NCBI RefSeq assembly: GCF_002119725.1
Contig: NZ_CP021109.1
Location: 1,860,001-1,924,000 of the forward strand
Length of the DNA: 64,000 bases
Direction of reading: 5' to 3'
From: Bordetella genomosp. 9
Lineage (GTDB): Bacteria; Pseudomonadota; Gammaproteobacteria; Burkholderiales; Burkholderiaceae_B
This document shows, piece after piece, positions 52,549 through 63,511 of the stretch (the first letter of the stretch is position 1; each line of letters begins with the position of its first letter). Made by a program: the position numbers and the translations under genes. The notes under the pieces were generated by a model. That model was not told the DNA's origin. It did not search any database and was given only the letters and a program-made list of their open reading frames with translations.

Positions 52549-55008
52549 ATGTCTGGTACGCAGACCCTGCCTTCCGAACCCATCGATCTGCCGCTGCTTC
52601 CGCTGCGCGACGTCGTGGTGTTCCCGCATATGGTCATCCCGCTTTTCGTCGGCCGTCCCCGCTCCATCCGTGCGCTGGAAGTGGCGATGGAAGCCGGCAA
52701 GAGCATCATGCTGGTCGCTCAAAAATCCGCAGGCAAGGACGATCCATCCCCCGAGGATGTGTACGAGATCGGCTGCGTCGCCGGCATCCTGCAGATGTTG
52801 AAGCTGCCCGACGGCACCGTGAAGGTGCTGGTCGAAGGCGCTCAACGCGCCCGTATCACGCGTGTGGACGACGTTGAATCGCACTTTACGTGTGAAGTGG
52901 TGCCTATCCAGCCGGATGCCGTTCAAGGCTCCGAGACGGAGGCGCTGCGCCGGGCGATCGTGGCCCAGTTCGAGCAGTATGTAAAACTGAACAAAAAGAT
53001 CCCGCCGGAAATCCTGACTTCCCTGGCGGGAATCGACGACGCCGGCCGCCTGGCCGACACCATTGCAGCCCATCTGCCGCTGAAGCTCGAGCAGAAGCAG
53101 AAGATGCTCGAGATCTTCGCCACGTCCGAGCGTCTGGAAGGCTTGCTCACTCAGCTGGAAACCGAGATCGACATCCTTCAGGTCGAGAAGCGGATCCGCG
53201 GCCGCGTGAAGAAGCAGATGGAGAAGAGCCAGCGCGATTACTACCTGAATGAGCAAGTGAAGGCCATTCAGAAGGAATTGGGCGAAGGCGAAGAGGGCGC
53301 CGATATCGAGGAACTCGAGAAGAAGATCGTCGCCGCCCGCATGCCGAAGGAAGCGCGCAAAAAGGCCGACGCCGAGCTGAAGAAGCTCAAGCTGATGTCC
53401 CCGATGTCCGCCGAAGCCACGGTTGTCCGCAACTACATCGACACCCTGATCAATCTGCCGTGGCGCAAGAAGAGCAAGGTCAACAACTCCATCGCCAACG
53501 CCGAGTCGGTGCTGGACGACGACCACTACGGGCTGGAAAAGGTCAAGGAACGGATCCTGGAATACCTTGCCGTGCAGCAGCGCGTGGACAAGGTAAAGGC
53601 CCCGATCCTCTGCCTGGTCGGCCCTCCGGGCGTCGGCAAGACGTCGCTCGGGCAATCGATCGCCAAGGCGACGAACCGCAAGTTCGTCCGCATGGCGCTC
53701 GGCGGCGTGCGCGACGAAGCGGAAATCCGCGGACATCGCCGTACGTATATCGGTTCGATGCCCGGCAAGATCCTGCAGAACATGAGCAAGGTGGGCGTGC
53801 GCAATCCGCTGTTCCTGCTCGACGAGATCGACAAGCTCGGCATGGACTTCCGTGGCGATCCGTCTTCGGCGTTGCTGGAGGTGTTGGATCCGGAGCAGAA
53901 CCATACCTTCCAGGATCACTACGTTGAGGTCGATTTCGACCTGTCCGACGTCATGTTCGTTGCCACCAGCAACACGCTGAACATTCCGCCGGCCCTGCTG
54001 GACCGGATGGAAGTGATCCGGCTGTCGGGCTACACCGAAGACGAGAAGGTTCACATCGCCAGCGATCACCTGATCCCGAAGCTCCTGAAGAACAACGGGC
54101 TGAAGGAGAACGAACTGACGATCGACGAATCGGCCCTGCGCGACATCGTGCGCTACTACACGCGCGAGGCTGGCGTGCGGGCGCTCGAACGCGAGGTCGG
54201 CAAGATCTGCCGCAAGGTGGTCAAGCAGCTGCTGACCGAGCGCGATGCGAAGGCGGAAGGCGATGCAGCGAAGGGCGCGGCCGACACGACGACGATTGCC
54301 GTTACGTCGGAAAACCTGAGCGATTACCTGGGCGTGCGCCGCTACAACTTCGGTATGGCCGAAAAGGAAAACCAGGTCGGACAAGTCACCGGCTTGGCCT
54401 GGACGGAGGTAGGCGGTGATCTGCTTACCATCGAAGTCGCCGACATGCCGGGCAAGGGTGCGATTCAGCGTACCGGTTCCCTGGGCGACGTGATGAAGGA
54501 ATCCGTCGAAGCGGCCCGCACAGTGGTGCGTTCGCGAGCGCGCCGCCTGGGGTTCGCCGACAGCGTGTTCGAAAAGCGCGACATGCACGTGCACGTTCCG
54601 GAAGGCGCGACGCCCAAGGACGGTCCGTCCGCCGGTATCGCGATCACGACAGCCATGGTTTCCGCATTGTCGGGTATTCCGGTGCGCGCCGATGTGGCGA
54701 TGACCGGCGAGATCACGCTGCGCGGCGAAGTGCTGGCAATCGGCGGCCTGAAGGAAAAGCTGCTTGCCGCGCACCGCGGCGGGATCAAAACCGTGCTGAT
54801 TCCCGAGGAAAACGTCAAGGACCTGGCTGAGATTCCCGACAACGTGAAGAATCAGTTGGAAGTCGTTCCGGTGCGCTGGATCGATAAGGTTCTGGAAAGG
54901 GCGTTGGAGCGTATGCCTGAGCCGCTTACGGAAGAAGAGGCGAAGGATAAGCCCATGGTGACCCCGGCGCCCGCTTCGGCATCCGCCGACCCGGTTATCA
55001 AGCACTGA
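52549..55008 (+). CDS. lon: ATP-dependent protease Lon
   Basis: 819 aa. N-terminal substrate domain ([20 protein letters not shown]), AAA+ domain with Walker [12 protein letters not shown] and Walker [12 protein letters not shown], and C-terminal Ser-Lys protease domain with nucleophile Ser in [11 protein letters not shown] and Lys in [14 protein letters not shown]. Full length. The leader holds a 168-bp gap after clpX. Degrades misfolded and regulatory proteins. Confidence 0.97.
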   Translation: MSGTQTLPSEPIDLPLLPLRDVVVFPHMVIPLFVGRPRSIRALEVAMEAGKSIMLVAQKSAGKDDPSPEDVYEIGCVAGILQMLKLPDGTVKVLVEGAQRARITRVDDVESHFTCEVVPIQPDAVQGSETEALRRAIVAQFEQYVKLNKKIPPEILTSLAGIDDAGRLADTIAAHLPLKLEQKQKMLEIFATSERLEGLLTQLETEIDILQVEKRIRGRVKKQMEKSQRDYYLNEQVKAIQKELGEGEEGADIEELEKKIVAARMPKEARKKADAELKKLKLMSPMSAEATVVRNYIDTLINLPWRKKSKVNNSIANAESVLDDDHYGLEKVKERILEYLAVQQRVDKVKAPILCLVGPPGVGKTSLGQSIAKATNRKFVRMALGGVRDEAEIRGHRRTYIGSMPGKILQNMSKVGVRNPLFLLDEIDKLGMDFRGDPSSALLEVLDPEQNHTFQDHYVEVDFDLSDVMFVATSNTLNIPPALLDRMEVIRLSGYTEDEKVHIASDHLIPKLLKNNGLKENELTIDESALRDIVRYYTREAGVRALEREVGKICRKVVKQLLTERDAKAEGDAAKGAADTTTIAVTSENLSDYLGVRRYNFGMAEKENQVGQVTGLAWTEVGGDLLTIEVADMPGKGAIQRTGSLGDVMKESVEAARTVVRSRARRLGFADSVFEKRDMHVHVPEGATPKDGPSAGIAITTAMVSALSGIPVRADVAMTGEITLRGEVLAIGGLKEKLLAAHRGGIKTVLIPEENVKDLAEIPDNVKNQLEVVPVRWIDKVLERALERMPEPLTEEEAKDKPMVTPAPASASADPVIKH

Positions 55009-55077
55009 AGCCAAGGACGCGGCGGGACGGTTTCATGACGGTCCCACCGCTGGCCGGCCGCCTAGCCGGCAAAAACA

Positions 55078-55112
55078 AGAGCCCGGAGGCGAAAGCTCCC
55101 GGGCTCTTTTTC
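55078..55112. terminator. Bidirectional terminator between lon and lexA
   Basis: AGAGCCCGG (55078-55086) pairs with CCGGGCTCT (55099-55107), followed by TTTTT on the plus strand and preceded by an A-rich stretch that serves the minus strand. Confidence 0.8.
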
Positions 55113-55141
55113 TGTGCTGGAAATTCTTCGTTCGCCGGGCC

Positions 55142-55792
55142 TCAGTGCAGCGCCTGCGTTCGGATAAGGCCCACTGCAATGCCTTCCAGTGCAAACTCCT
55201 GCCCTGGCTGGACGACGATGGGTTCGAAGTCCGGATTTTCCGGCAGGAGCCGGATGCGGCCGTCTTGCCGTTGCAGACGCTTGACGGTGACGTCTTCATC
55301 GATCCGCGCGACAACGATCTGGCCGTCTCGGGCTTCGCTGGCTTTTTTGACGGCGAGGAGATCGCCATCAAGAATGCCGACGTCGCGCATGCTCATGCCG
55401 CGCACCTTCAACAGGTAATCCGGCCGCTGCGCGAAGAGAGAAGGATCGACGCCCACGTCGCGTTCCACGTGCTCGGCGGCCAGGATCGGGCTGCCGGCTG
55501 CCACACGGCCGACCAACGGCAGTACAAGTTGGGCAAGGGAGGGGATGGGCAGCAACGGCTGCTGGCCTTCAGGTCGCGCCTCTTTCAATCGGATGCCGCG
55601 CGACGCCCCTGCAGTGAGCTCGATGGCGCCCTTGCGCGCCAGCGCCTTGAGGTGATCTTCGGCCGCGTTGGGTGACCGGAAACCAAGCGCCTGGGCGATT
55701 TCGGCGCGCGTGGGCGGGAAGCCCGTGCTGGCGACGGCCTGACGAATGAGATCGAGGATCTGCTGCTGGCGTTCGGTAAGTTTGCTGGCCAT
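55142..55792 (-). CDS. lexA: LexA SOS repressor
   Basis: 216 aa. Winged HTH N-terminus ([37 protein letters not shown]). Autocleavage Ala99-Gly100 (GRVAAGSPI), catalytic S134 ([10 protein letters not shown]) and K171 (DVTVKRLQ). Start ATG 55792 matches the family. A LexA box lies 16 bp upstream, giving autoregulation. It probably also controls the prophage right-end gene, whose box is nearly identical. Confidence 0.97.
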   Translation of the reverse strand: MASKLTERQQQILDLIRQAVASTGFPPTRAEIAQALGFRSPNAAEDHLKALARKGAIELTAGASRGIRLKEARPEGQQPLLPIPSLAQLVLPLVGRVAAGSPILAAEHVERDVGVDPSLFAQRPDYLLKVRGMSMRDVGILDGDLLAVKKASEARDGQIVVARIDEDVTVKRLQRQDGRIRLLPENPDFEPIVVQPGQEFALEGIAVGLIRTQALH

Positions 55793-55808
55793 GGCGGATT
55801 GCTGTGCC

Positions 55809-55824
55809 CTGTATGGATATACAG
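55809..55824 (-). promoter_or_regulatory. LexA box of lexA
   Basis: CTGTATGGATATACAG, perfect CTGT-N8-ACAG, directly upstream of the lexA start. Confidence 0.92.
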
Positions 55825-55935
55825 GTCGCCATTTTGGGGGACGCAGCTTGAAAACGCAAGGGCCAGCGGAATCGAGCAACAAAAAAGCGGGGCGCAGGCC
55901 CCGCTTTCTTTACCCCAGGCTGCCGCGAAGGGTTC

Positions 55936-57141
55936 TCAGCCCCGCAGCACTGCGGCAATGCTTTTCGCCACTGTGTCGATGTTCTGGCTGTTCAGCGCCG
56001 CGACGCAAATGCGGCCGGTGCCAATGGCGTACACGCCATGTTCTTCGCGCAAGCGGTCGACCTGGGCGGAGGTCAATCCCGAATAGGAGAACATGCCGCG
56101 CTGGTCGAGCACGAAGCTGAAGTCCTGCTGGGCGCCGTTCTCCTTGATTTTTGCGACCAGCTGCTGACGCATCAGGCGGATGCGGTCCCGCATGCCCGCC
56201 AACTCCTGCTCCCACAATGCGAACAGTTCCGGGCTGTTGAGCACGGTCGAAACAATAGTGCCCCCGTGCGTGGGCGGGTTGGAGTAGTTGGTGCGGATGA
56301 CCCGCTTGAGCTGGCTGAGCACACGCGTGGCCTCGTCCTTGCTGCCGGCCACGACGGTCAGCGCGCCGACGCGTTCGCCGTACAGCGAAAAGGACTTGGA
56401 GAAGGAGGAGCTGACGAACACCGTCATATCCATTCCCGCGAACAAGCGCACCACGGCGGCATCCTCGTGCAGGCCCGCACCGAAGCCCTGGTAGGCGATG
56501 TCGAGGAAGGGCACGAGATCGCGTTCCTTCACGACGTTGGCGATCTGCTGCCATTGTTCCATCGTGGGATCCACGCCCGTGGGGTTGTGGCAGCAGGCAT
56601 GCAGGACCACGACGCTGCCGGCCGGCATGGACTTCAGCCCGGCCAGCATGCCTTCGAAGTTCAGTCCGTGCGTGGCGGCATCGTAGTACGGATACGTTTC
56701 GACCTGGAAACCGGCGCGTTCGAACAGGGCGCGATGGTTCTCCCAGCTCGGATCGCTGATGTAGGCCTTGGCGTCAGGCAGCAACTGGTGCAGGAAGTCC
56801 GCGCCGATCTTCAGCGCGCCGGTGCCGCCCAGGGCCTGGGTGGTCAAGACCCGTCCCGCCGCGGTAAGGGGCGAATCGGCGCCCAGCAGCAAGGCCTGCG
56901 CGCCTTTGTTGTAGCTGGCGATCCCCTCGATGGGCAGGTAGCCGCGCGCAGCGGCCGCTTCGATGCGAGCCACCTCTGCCTTGCGGACGGCAGCCAGCAG
57001 GGGGATGCGGCCGTTATCGTCGTAGTACACCCCCACGCCGAGATTGACCTTGCCCGCACGGGGATCGGCGTTGTATTGCTCATTCAGCCCCAGGATAGGG
57101 TCGCGCGGGGCCAATTCGACGTTTTGAAAAAGGGTGCTCAT
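55936..57141 (-). CDS. tyrB: Aromatic/aspartate aminotransferase
   Basis: 401-aa class I aminotransferase. PLP Lys in [16 protein letters not shown], cofactor/substrate residues in [19 protein letters not shown] and RTNYSNPP. Sequence resembles the TyrB/AspC family; the aromatic versus aspartate preference cannot be settled here. Start 57141 ([14 protein letters not shown]); divergent from uvrB across 76 bp. Confidence 0.88.
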   Translation of the reverse strand: MSTLFQNVELAPRDPILGLNEQYNADPRAGKVNLGVGVYYDDNGRIPLLAAVRKAEVARIEAAAARGYLPIEGIASYNKGAQALLLGADSPLTAAGRVLTTQALGGTGALKIGADFLHQLLPDAKAYISDPSWENHRALFERAGFQVETYPYYDAATHGLNFEGMLAGLKSMPAGSVVVLHACCHNPTGVDPTMEQWQQIANVVKERDLVPFLDIAYQGFGAGLHEDAAVVRLFAGMDMTVFVSSSFSKSFSLYGERVGALTVVAGSKDEATRVLSQLKRVIRTNYSNPPTHGGTIVSTVLNSPELFALWEQELAGMRDRIRLMRQQLVAKIKENGAQQDFSFVLDQRGMFSYSGLTSAQVDRLREEHGVYAIGTGRICVAALNSQNIDTVAKSIAAVLRG

Positions 57142-57217
57142 CGGATCGCAGAAAGGGTGGGTGGACGCAGCCGTATATGCGGCGGATAATGGGGGGTTTA
57201 CCCCGAGACAGTCTAGC

Positions 57218-59245
57218 ATGACGGCACCTGGATTCGTCGAGTTCCCCGATAGTCCTTTCCAGCTATATCAACCCTATCCGCCGGCGGGCGATCAGCCCAA
57301 CGCGATCGACGGATTGGTGGAGGGCGTGCGGGACGGGCTCATGTACCAGACCCTGCTTGGGGTCACCGGTTCGGGCAAAACGTACACAATGGCGAACGTC
57401 ATCGCGCGCCTTGGCCGCCCGGCGCTGGTGCTCGCCCCGAACAAGACCCTGGCAGCGCAGCTTTACGCCGAGATGCGGGAATTCTTCCCGAAGAACGCCG
57501 TCGAGTACTTCGTTTCCTACTACGACTATTATCAACCCGAGGCCTATGTGCCGACGCGGGATCTTTTCATCGAAAAGGACTCGTCGATCAACGAGCACAT
57601 CGAGCAGATGCGGCTGTCGGCGACCAAGAGCCTGCTGGAGCGTCGCGATACCGTGATCGTGGGCACCGTGTCGTGCATCTACGGTATCGGCAACCCGGGC
57701 GACTACCACGCCATGGTGCTCATCCTGCGCGTCGGCGACCGCATATCGCGGCGTGAGATCCTCGCCCGCCTCGTCGCCATGCAATACACGCGCAACGATG
57801 CGGATTTCACCCGGGGCGTGTTCCGCGTGCGCGGTGAAACGATCGACATCTTCCCGGCGGAAAGCGCGGAACTTGCCCTGCGCTTGACCTTGTTCGATGA
57901 CGAGGTGGAAACCCTGGAGCTGTTCGATCCCCTGACCGGCCGGACTCGGCAAAAGGTCCCGCGATTCACTGTATATCCGGGGTCGCATTACGTCACGCCG
58001 CGCGACACGGTATTGAGGGCCATTGAGACGATCAAGGAAGAATTGCGCGAACGCGTGGAGTTCTTCACCAGGGAAGGCAAGCTGGTGGAGGCGCAGCGGC
58101 TCGAGCAGCGCACGCGTTTCGATCTGGAAATGCTGCAGGAGCTGGGTTTCTGCAAGGGCATCGAAAACTATTCCCGCCATCTGTCCGGCGCCGCGCCCGG
58201 CGAGCCGCCGCCTACGCTAATCGACTACCTGCCCGCCGACGCGCTGATGTTCATCGACGAAAGCCATGTCACGATGGGGCAGCTGAGCGGCATGTACCGA
58301 GGAGACCGGTCCCGCAAGGAAACCCTGGTGCAGTACGGTTTCCGGCTGCCGTCCGCGCTGGATAACCGGCCGCTTCAGCTGCAGGAATTCGAGGCGCGCA
58401 TGCGTCAATGCGTGTTCGTGTCCGCCACGCCGTCGGACTATGAGCGGCAGCATTCGGATAACGTCGTCGAGCAGGTGGTCCGGCCCACGGGTCTGGTCGA
58501 CCCCGTCGTCGAAGTTCGCCCCGCCCGTACCCAGGTGGACGACCTGCTCGGGGAAATCAAGCTTCGCGTGGCGGAGTCCGAGCGCGTCCTGGTCACCACG
58601 CTGACCAAACGGATGGCTGAAGACCTGACCGACTTCCTGGCCGAACATGGCGTCCGGGTGCGCTATCTGCACTCGGACATCGATACGGTCGAACGCGTGG
58701 AAATCATCCGCGATCTCCGGCTGGGGACTTTCGACGTGCTGGTGGGGATCAACCTGCTGCGCGAGGGGTTGGATATTCCAGAGGTTTCCCTGGTGGCCAT
58801 TCTCGATGCGGACAAGGAAGGCTTCCTGAGGTCCGAGCGCAGCCTTATCCAGACCATCGGGCGGGCCGCCCGGAATTTGAACGGCAGGGCCATCCTGTAT
58901 GCGGACCGGATCACGGACTCGATGCATCGCGCCATTGGGGAAACCGAGCGCCGGCGCAAGAAGCAGCAGGAATTCAATGCCGCGCACGGCATCACCGCGA
59001 AAGGGGTGCAGAAAGCGGTGCGCGAATTGATCGATGGCGTGGTGGCGCCAGTGCATCACCCGACGATCGAAGATGCCCTGCCGGCCGATGTGCTGACCGA
59101 TGAGAAGGCGTTGGCGCGCGAAATCCGCAGGCTGGAGAAGCTGATGATGGATCACGCGCGCAATCTGGAGTTCGAGCAGGCCGCAGCGGCCCGCGACGCG
59201 CTGAACGCGCTGAAGGAGCGGGTGCTGCTCGACGGGGCGAGGTAA
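57218..59245 (+). CDS. uvrB: UvrABC system protein B
   Basis: 675 aa (usual size 670-675). Helicase Walker [20 protein letters not shown]-like DESHVT, the beta-hairpin region [12 protein letters not shown], and a C-terminal UVR motif ([23 protein letters not shown]). Acts in nucleotide excision repair. ATG 57218 gives the family N-terminus. No CTGT-N8-ACAG box is visible upstream. Confidence 0.97.
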   Translation: MTAPGFVEFPDSPFQLYQPYPPAGDQPNAIDGLVEGVRDGLMYQTLLGVTGSGKTYTMANVIARLGRPALVLAPNKTLAAQLYAEMREFFPKNAVEYFVSYYDYYQPEAYVPTRDLFIEKDSSINEHIEQMRLSATKSLLERRDTVIVGTVSCIYGIGNPGDYHAMVLILRVGDRISRREILARLVAMQYTRNDADFTRGVFRVRGETIDIFPAESAELALRLTLFDDEVETLELFDPLTGRTRQKVPRFTVYPGSHYVTPRDTVLRAIETIKEELRERVEFFTREGKLVEAQRLEQRTRFDLEMLQELGFCKGIENYSRHLSGAAPGEPPPTLIDYLPADALMFIDESHVTMGQLSGMYRGDRSRKETLVQYGFRLPSALDNRPLQLQEFEARMRQCVFVSATPSDYERQHSDNVVEQVVRPTGLVDPVVEVRPARTQVDDLLGEIKLRVAESERVLVTTLTKRMAEDLTDFLAEHGVRVRYLHSDIDTVERVEIIRDLRLGTFDVLVGINLLREGLDIPEVSLVAILDADKEGFLRSERSLIQTIGRAARNLNGRAILYADRITDSMHRAIGETERRRKKQQEFNAAHGITAKGVQKAVRELIDGVVAPVHHPTIEDALPADVLTDEKALAREIRRLEKLMMDHARNLEFEQAAAARDALNALKERVLLDGAR

Positions 59246-59505
59246 AGACAGGGACCGCTAGCGTCTGCCATCGGTTTGTAACGATCCGGACATAAAGGGG
59301 ACACAATCCCGCTGTTGCGGTGCAACCGCAGGAATGCCGGCCGGATCGCGGCAATACGTGTAGCAAACGTTAATCGCTTCCTTAGGATTTCCCTATAAGT
59401 CCTTATCGCACCTCAACTTTTGGCGGTGCGTCACGACGCCCGGCTGCGCACTTTCGATGCAAAAAAAGCTTGCCTAGTTCCGGGTTTTCCCTCAGACTAT
59501 GAAAC
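59246..59505. other. Intergenic region uvrB to phosphatase gene
   Basis: About 260 bp with no supported gene on either strand; AT-richer than the flanks near 59360-59410 and presumably carries the promoter of the phosphatase gene. Confidence 0.5.
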
Positions 59506-59997
59506 ATGATGACCAAGGTACTTTTCGTTTGCATGGGCAACATCTGCCGCTCGCCGAGCGCGGAAGGTGTGTTCCGTCGGCTGGTCAATGACGCCGGTCT
59601 GAGCGATGTCGTGCGGATCGATTCCGCCGGGACGCACGCTTTTCACATTGGCGAGGCGCCGGATGCCCGGGCGCAGGCTGCCGCCCGTAAGCGCGGCTAC
59701 GAAATCACGCACTGCGAGGCGCGTCAGGTCACGCCCGAAGATTTCCGTGAGTTCGACCTCATTCTGGCAATGGACTGGGAAAACCTGTCGGCGTTGCAGC
59801 AGCAGTGCCCCAAGGCTTACCAGCACAAGTTGATGCTCCTGATGCGGTTCGCCAACGAGTTCGAAGAGGCGACCGTTCCCGATCCGTACTACGGCGGGCC
59901 GGAAGGTTTTGGCAAGGTGCTGGACTATCTCGAGGACGCCTGTCAGGGCGTGCTGGAATTGGTCCGTAAGCGCGCGACGCAGTATCAGGCGGCTTGA
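59506..59997 (+). CDS. Low-molecular-weight protein-tyrosine phosphatase
   Basis: 163 aa. P-loop VLFVCMGNICRSPSAEG with nucleophile C9 and R15 (C-x5-R), general acid D126 in VPDPYYGG. Full length for the family. Ends with an intergenic region and terminator before iscR. Substrate unknown. Confidence 0.92.
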   Translation: MMTKVLFVCMGNICRSPSAEGVFRRLVNDAGLSDVVRIDSAGTHAFHIGEAPDARAQAAARKRGYEITHCEARQVTPEDFREFDLILAMDWENLSALQQQCPKAYQHKLMLLMRFANEFEEATVPDPYYGGPEGFGKVLDYLEDACQGVLELVRKRATQYQAA

Positions 59998-60150
59998 TCA
60001 ATAGCGAAGCCTGCCGGCGACGCGCCGTCGAGGCCCAGCGCGTCTGCCTCGGGCGCCAAGGTGTTTCCATCTTCTGTCTGTCGTCATAAGATCCTGGCGG
60101 CGCGCGCAGCGCGCCACCGGTTCTGCCAGGGCCCTTGCGGGCCCCTAACG

Positions 60151-60174
60151 AAACCGCCGTCACGGCGGTTTTTT
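60151..60174 (+). terminator. Terminator upstream of isc operon
   Basis: AACCGCCGT (60152-60160), one-base loop, ACGGCGGTT (60162-60170), then TTTT. Confidence 0.85.
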
Positions 60175-60216
60175 GCTGTCTGTCTGCTGCTCGTCCCTAT
60201 CGGCCGCATGGTTTCA

Positions 60217-60245
60217 TAGTAATTTAGTCGGGAATAGGCTATACT
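60217..60245 (+). promoter_or_regulatory. iscR promoter with partial IscR half-site
   Basis: TATACT -10 (60240-60245) with a weak TAGTAA at -35 (60217-60222). TTTAGTCGGGAAT overlapping the spacer resembles one half of the type 1 IscR box, consistent with autoregulation. The other half is poor. Confidence 0.5.
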
Positions 60246-60327
60246 TGAACCAATTACTCAGGTATTGAGATCAGGTATCGGACCCCGGCCGTGCGCCGGG
60301 CCTACTGGCTAAACAGGAATCTCGACT

Positions 60328-60888
60328 ATGCGGCTGACTACCAAAGGACGTTTCGCCGTGACCGCCATGATCGACCTCGCCATGCGTCAGCACAGCGGGC
60401 CGGTCACCCTGGCGGCCATCAGCCAGCGCCAGAACATTTCTCTTTCCTATCTCGAGCAACTGTTCGGCAAGCTGCGTCGGCACGAGCTCGTCGATAGCGT
60501 TCGCGGGCCCGGCGGCGGCTATTCGCTGGCGCGGCTTGCCCGCAATGTCACTGTCGCCGACATTATTTTCGCGGTGGATGAGCCGCTGGACGCCACCAGC
60601 TGTGGCGGCAAGCAGGACTGTACGAGCGGCAAGGACGGCAAGTCCGGCAAGTGCATGACGCACGAACTTTGGGCGACGCTCAACCGCAAGATGGTGGACT
60701 ACCTGGATTCCGTTTCCCTGCAGGACCTTGTGGACCAGCAACGCGTCCGCCAGCTCCAGGAAGCGAACAATCAGGCGCAGAACGGAACCGTCCGAGTGAA
60801 CCGGGTCGCCAACGGCGCCGCCGTGTCGAGCGCTTGCACGAATACCAGCGCGACGGCCAAGCCGTCCGGCGCCTCCGCCACCGTATAA
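60328..60888 (+). CDS. iscR: Fe-S cluster regulator IscR
   Basis: 186-aa Rrf2-family winged HTH ([20 protein letters not shown]). Cluster ligands C92, C98, C109 and H112: the second loop is five residues longer ([10 protein letters not shown]) than in E. coli IscR, where the third Cys is at 104. A 55-residue Ala/Asn-rich tail follows. Represses the isc operon when its 2Fe-2S cluster is loaded. Confidence 0.95.
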   Translation: MRLTTKGRFAVTAMIDLAMRQHSGPVTLAAISQRQNISLSYLEQLFGKLRRHELVDSVRGPGGGYSLARLARNVTVADIIFAVDEPLDATSCGGKQDCTSGKDGKSGKCMTHELWATLNRKMVDYLDSVSLQDLVDQQRVRQLQEANNQAQNGTVRVNRVANGAAVSSACTNTSATAKPSGASATV

Positions 60889-60910
60889 GAAAATCAGGAG
60901 CTGTACGAAT

Positions 60911-62122
60911 ATGTCCAACCGTCCCATTTACCTCGACTATTCCGCCACGACTCCGGTCGATCCCCGCGTGGTGGAAAAAATGGTGCCGTGGCTGTACGAG
61001 CATTTCGGCAATCCGGCATCCCGCAGCCACTCGATGGGGTGGGAAGCGGAAGACGCGGTCGAACGTGCGCGTGAGGAAGTCGCCAAGCTGGTGAACGCCG
61101 ACCCGCGCGAAATCATCTGGACGTCGGGCGCCACCGAATCGGACAACCTGGCCATCAAGGGCGCTGCCAACTTCTACGCCGAACGCGGCAAGCACATCAT
61201 CACGGTCAAGACCGAGCACAAGGCCGTGCTGGACACGTGCCGCGAGCTGGAGCGTCAAGGCTTCGAGGTGACCTACCTCGATGTGCAGGATAACGGCCTG
61301 ATCGACCTGGACGTCTTCAAGGCGGCGATCCGCCCCGATACGGTGCTGGTGTCGGTGATGATGGTCAACAACGAGATCGGCGTCATCCAGGACATCGAAG
61401 CGCTGGGCGAAATCTGCCGCGAGCGGAACATCATTTTCCACGTCGATGCCGCCCAGGCGACCGGCAAGGTCGAGATCGACCTGCAAAAGCTGAAGGTGGA
61501 CCTGATGTCCTTTTCGGCGCACAAGACCTACGGTCCCAAAGGCATTGGCGCGCTGTACGTGCGCCGCAAGCCGCGCGTGCGTATCGAAGCGCAAATGCAT
61601 GGCGGCGGTCATGAACGCGGTTTCCGTTCCGGTACGTTGCCCACGCATCAGATCGTCGGCATGGGCGAGGCCTTCCGCCTGGCGCGCGAGGAAATGGGCA
61701 CCGAGAACGAACGCATCCGCATGTTGCGCGACCGCCTGTGGAAGGGGCTGTCGGAGATCGAAGAGGTTTACCTGAACGGCGACATGGAACGCCGTGTGCC
61801 GCATAACCTCAACGTCAGCTTCAATTATGTGGAAGGCGAGTCGTTGATCATGGCGGTCAAGGAACTGGCGGTATCCAGCGGATCGGCCTGTACGTCGGCC
61901 AGCCTGGAGCCTTCCTATGTGCTGCGCGCACTGGGACGCAATGATGAATTGGCGCACAGCTCGATCCGCTTTACGATCGGCCGCTTCACGACGGAGCAGG
62001 AAATCGATTTCACGGTGGATCTAATCAAACAGCGCGTCGGCAAGCTGCGCGATATGTCGCCGCTGTGGGAAATGGCCAAGGAAGGCATCGACCTGAACAG
62101 CGTGCAGTGGGCGGCGCACTGA
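60911..62122 (+). CDS. iscS: Cysteine desulfurase
   Basis: 403 aa. PLP Lys in [12 protein letters not shown], persulfide Cys in [13 protein letters not shown]-terminal [14 protein letters not shown]. Supplies sulfur to IscU. Follows iscR by 22 bp and is the second gene of the isc operon. Confidence 0.97.
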   Translation: MSNRPIYLDYSATTPVDPRVVEKMVPWLYEHFGNPASRSHSMGWEAEDAVERAREEVAKLVNADPREIIWTSGATESDNLAIKGAANFYAERGKHIITVKTEHKAVLDTCRELERQGFEVTYLDVQDNGLIDLDVFKAAIRPDTVLVSVMMVNNEIGVIQDIEALGEICRERNIIFHVDAAQATGKVEIDLQKLKVDLMSFSAHKTYGPKGIGALYVRRKPRVRIEAQMHGGGHERGFRSGTLPTHQIVGMGEAFRLAREEMGTENERIRMLRDRLWKGLSEIEEVYLNGDMERRVPHNLNVSFNYVEGESLIMAVKELAVSSGSACTSASLEPSYVLRALGRNDELAHSSIRFTIGRFTTEQEIDFTVDLIKQRVGKLRDMSPLWEMAKEGIDLNSVQWAAH

Positions 62123-62197
62123 CCGGCGCCCAAACCGTGCCGGTTGGCGGCGTGAACCCATTTGGATTGCCTTCGCCTGGCGAAGGGGAGAAATATC

Positions 62198-62584
62198 ATG
62201 GCATACAGCGATAAAGTTCTGGATCACTATGAAAACCCGCGCAATGTCGGGTCTTTCGACAAGGGTGACGATTCGGTTGGTACCGGCATGGTAGGCGCGC
62301 CGGCCTGTGGCGACGTGATGAAGCTGCAGATCAAGGTGGGCCCCAACGGCGTCATCGAGGATGCGCGCTTCAAGACCTACGGCTGCGGTTCGGCCATCGC
62401 GTCGAGCTCGCTCGTGACCGAATGGGTCAAGGGCAAGACGCTGGACGAGGCGATGAACATCCGCAACACGCAGATCGCCGAAGAGCTGGCCCTGCCGCCG
62501 GTGAAGATTCACTGCTCCATCCTGGCGGAAGACGCCATCAAGGCGGCCGTCAAGGACTACAAAGAAAAACACTCGCAGGTTTGA
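62198..62584 (+). CDS. iscU: Fe-S scaffold protein
   Basis: 128 aa from [20 protein letters not shown]. Scaffold cysteines in [26 protein letters not shown] and [13 protein letters not shown]; the LPPVK motif recognised by HscA is present. A CCTTCGCC/GGCGAAGG hairpin lies in the leader just before its RBS and may modulate translation. Confidence 0.97.
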   Translation: MAYSDKVLDHYENPRNVGSFDKGDDSVGTGMVGAPACGDVMKLQIKVGPNGVIEDARFKTYGCGSAIASSSLVTEWVKGKTLDEAMNIRNTQIAEELALPPVKIHCSILAEDAIKAAVKDYKEKHSQV

Positions 62585-62586
62585 TA

Positions 62587-62910
62587 ATGGCCATCACACT
62601 GACTCCCCAAGCGGCGAGCCACATCAGCCGCTATCTGCAGCGCCGCGGCAAAGGGGTGGGTCTGCGCCTGGGCGTCAGGACCACCGGCTGCTCCGGCATG
62701 GCTTACAAGCTCGAGTATGTGGATGAGCCCGATGCCGCCGACCAGGTTTTCGAAAGCCACGGCGTGAAGGTGTTCGTGGATCCGAAAAGCCTGGTCTATA
62801 TCGACGGGACCGAGCTGGACTACGCTCGCGAGGGTTTGAACGAAGGGTTCAAGTTCCACAACCCCAACGAAAAGGCGACTTGCGGCTGCGGCGAGTCTTT
62901 TACGGTGTAA
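62587..62910 (+). CDS. iscA: A-type Fe-S carrier
   Basis: 107 aa: [20 protein letters not shown], conserved Cys in [13 protein letters not shown] and C-G-C near the C-terminus ([11 protein letters not shown]). Two bases after iscU. Transfers clusters to target proteins. Confidence 0.96.
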   Translation: MAITLTPQAASHISRYLQRRGKGVGLRLGVRTTGCSGMAYKLEYVDEPDAADQVFESHGVKVFVDPKSLVYIDGTELDYAREGLNEGFKFHNPNEKATCGCGESFTV

Positions 62911-62913
62911 TCC

Positions 62914-63432
62914 TTGGCTTCAGCGGACGATCATTTCGCCTTGTTCGGGCTGCCGGCGCGTTTCGATCTGGACACCGCGCGCCTCGAACAGGTCTGGCGG
63001 GAAGTCGCGGCCCGGGTTCACCCGGACCGCTACGCAACCGCATCTCCTGCCGAGCGCCGCGTGGCCATGCAGTGGTCCGCGCGGGCCAATGAGGCCTACC
63101 GGCAGCTGCGCGATCCTTTGCTGCGCGCGCGCTATCTGTGCGAACGCGCCGGCGTGGACCTGCAGACGGAAAGCAATACGTCCATGGACACGGACTTCCT
63201 GATGCAGCAGATGAGCTGGCGCGAAGCGCTCGACGAAGTGCGGGAGCAGGGTGGCAAGGGGCCGGCTGCCGACGCGCTGCGTGCGGAACTGGCCGAGGCC
63301 GAGGCGGGGCTGCAGCAAGCAGTGTCCCGCCTGCTGGACCAAAGCGGCGATGCCGCGGCCGCGGCAACCAAAGTGCGCGAATGGATGTTCGTGCGCAAGA
63401 TGAGCCAGGAACTGGCCCAGGCAGCGGAGTAA
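62914..63432 (+). CDS. hscB: Fe-S co-chaperone (J-protein)
   Basis: 172 aa with TTG start. N-terminal J-domain (DHFALFGLPARFDLDTARLE ... VHPDRYA, with the HPD motif) and a C-terminal helical IscU-binding domain. Works with HscA. Three bases after iscA. Confidence 0.94.
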   Translation: MASADDHFALFGLPARFDLDTARLEQVWREVAARVHPDRYATASPAERRVAMQWSARANEAYRQLRDPLLRARYLCERAGVDLQTESNTSMDTDFLMQQMSWREALDEVREQGGKGPAADALRAELAEAEAGLQQAVSRLLDQSGDAAAAATKVREWMFVRKMSQELAQAAE

Positions 63433-63511
63433 GCCGCTGGATCGCCCGGTCCGCCGCGACGCGGGGCATTGCAAGGCCCGCACCACCTGAACCTATAACG
63501 ACATCCCAATC

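Noticed and set aside
52531-55014. 827-codon open frame antisense to lon
   Set aside because: It mirrors lon over its full length, has His/Gln/Asp-rich filler composition and no motif; a GC-rich shadow.
57142-57217. Possible SOS box upstream of uvrB
   Set aside because: No CTGT-N8-ACAG in the tyrB-uvrB gap; only a loose TATA-like stretch.
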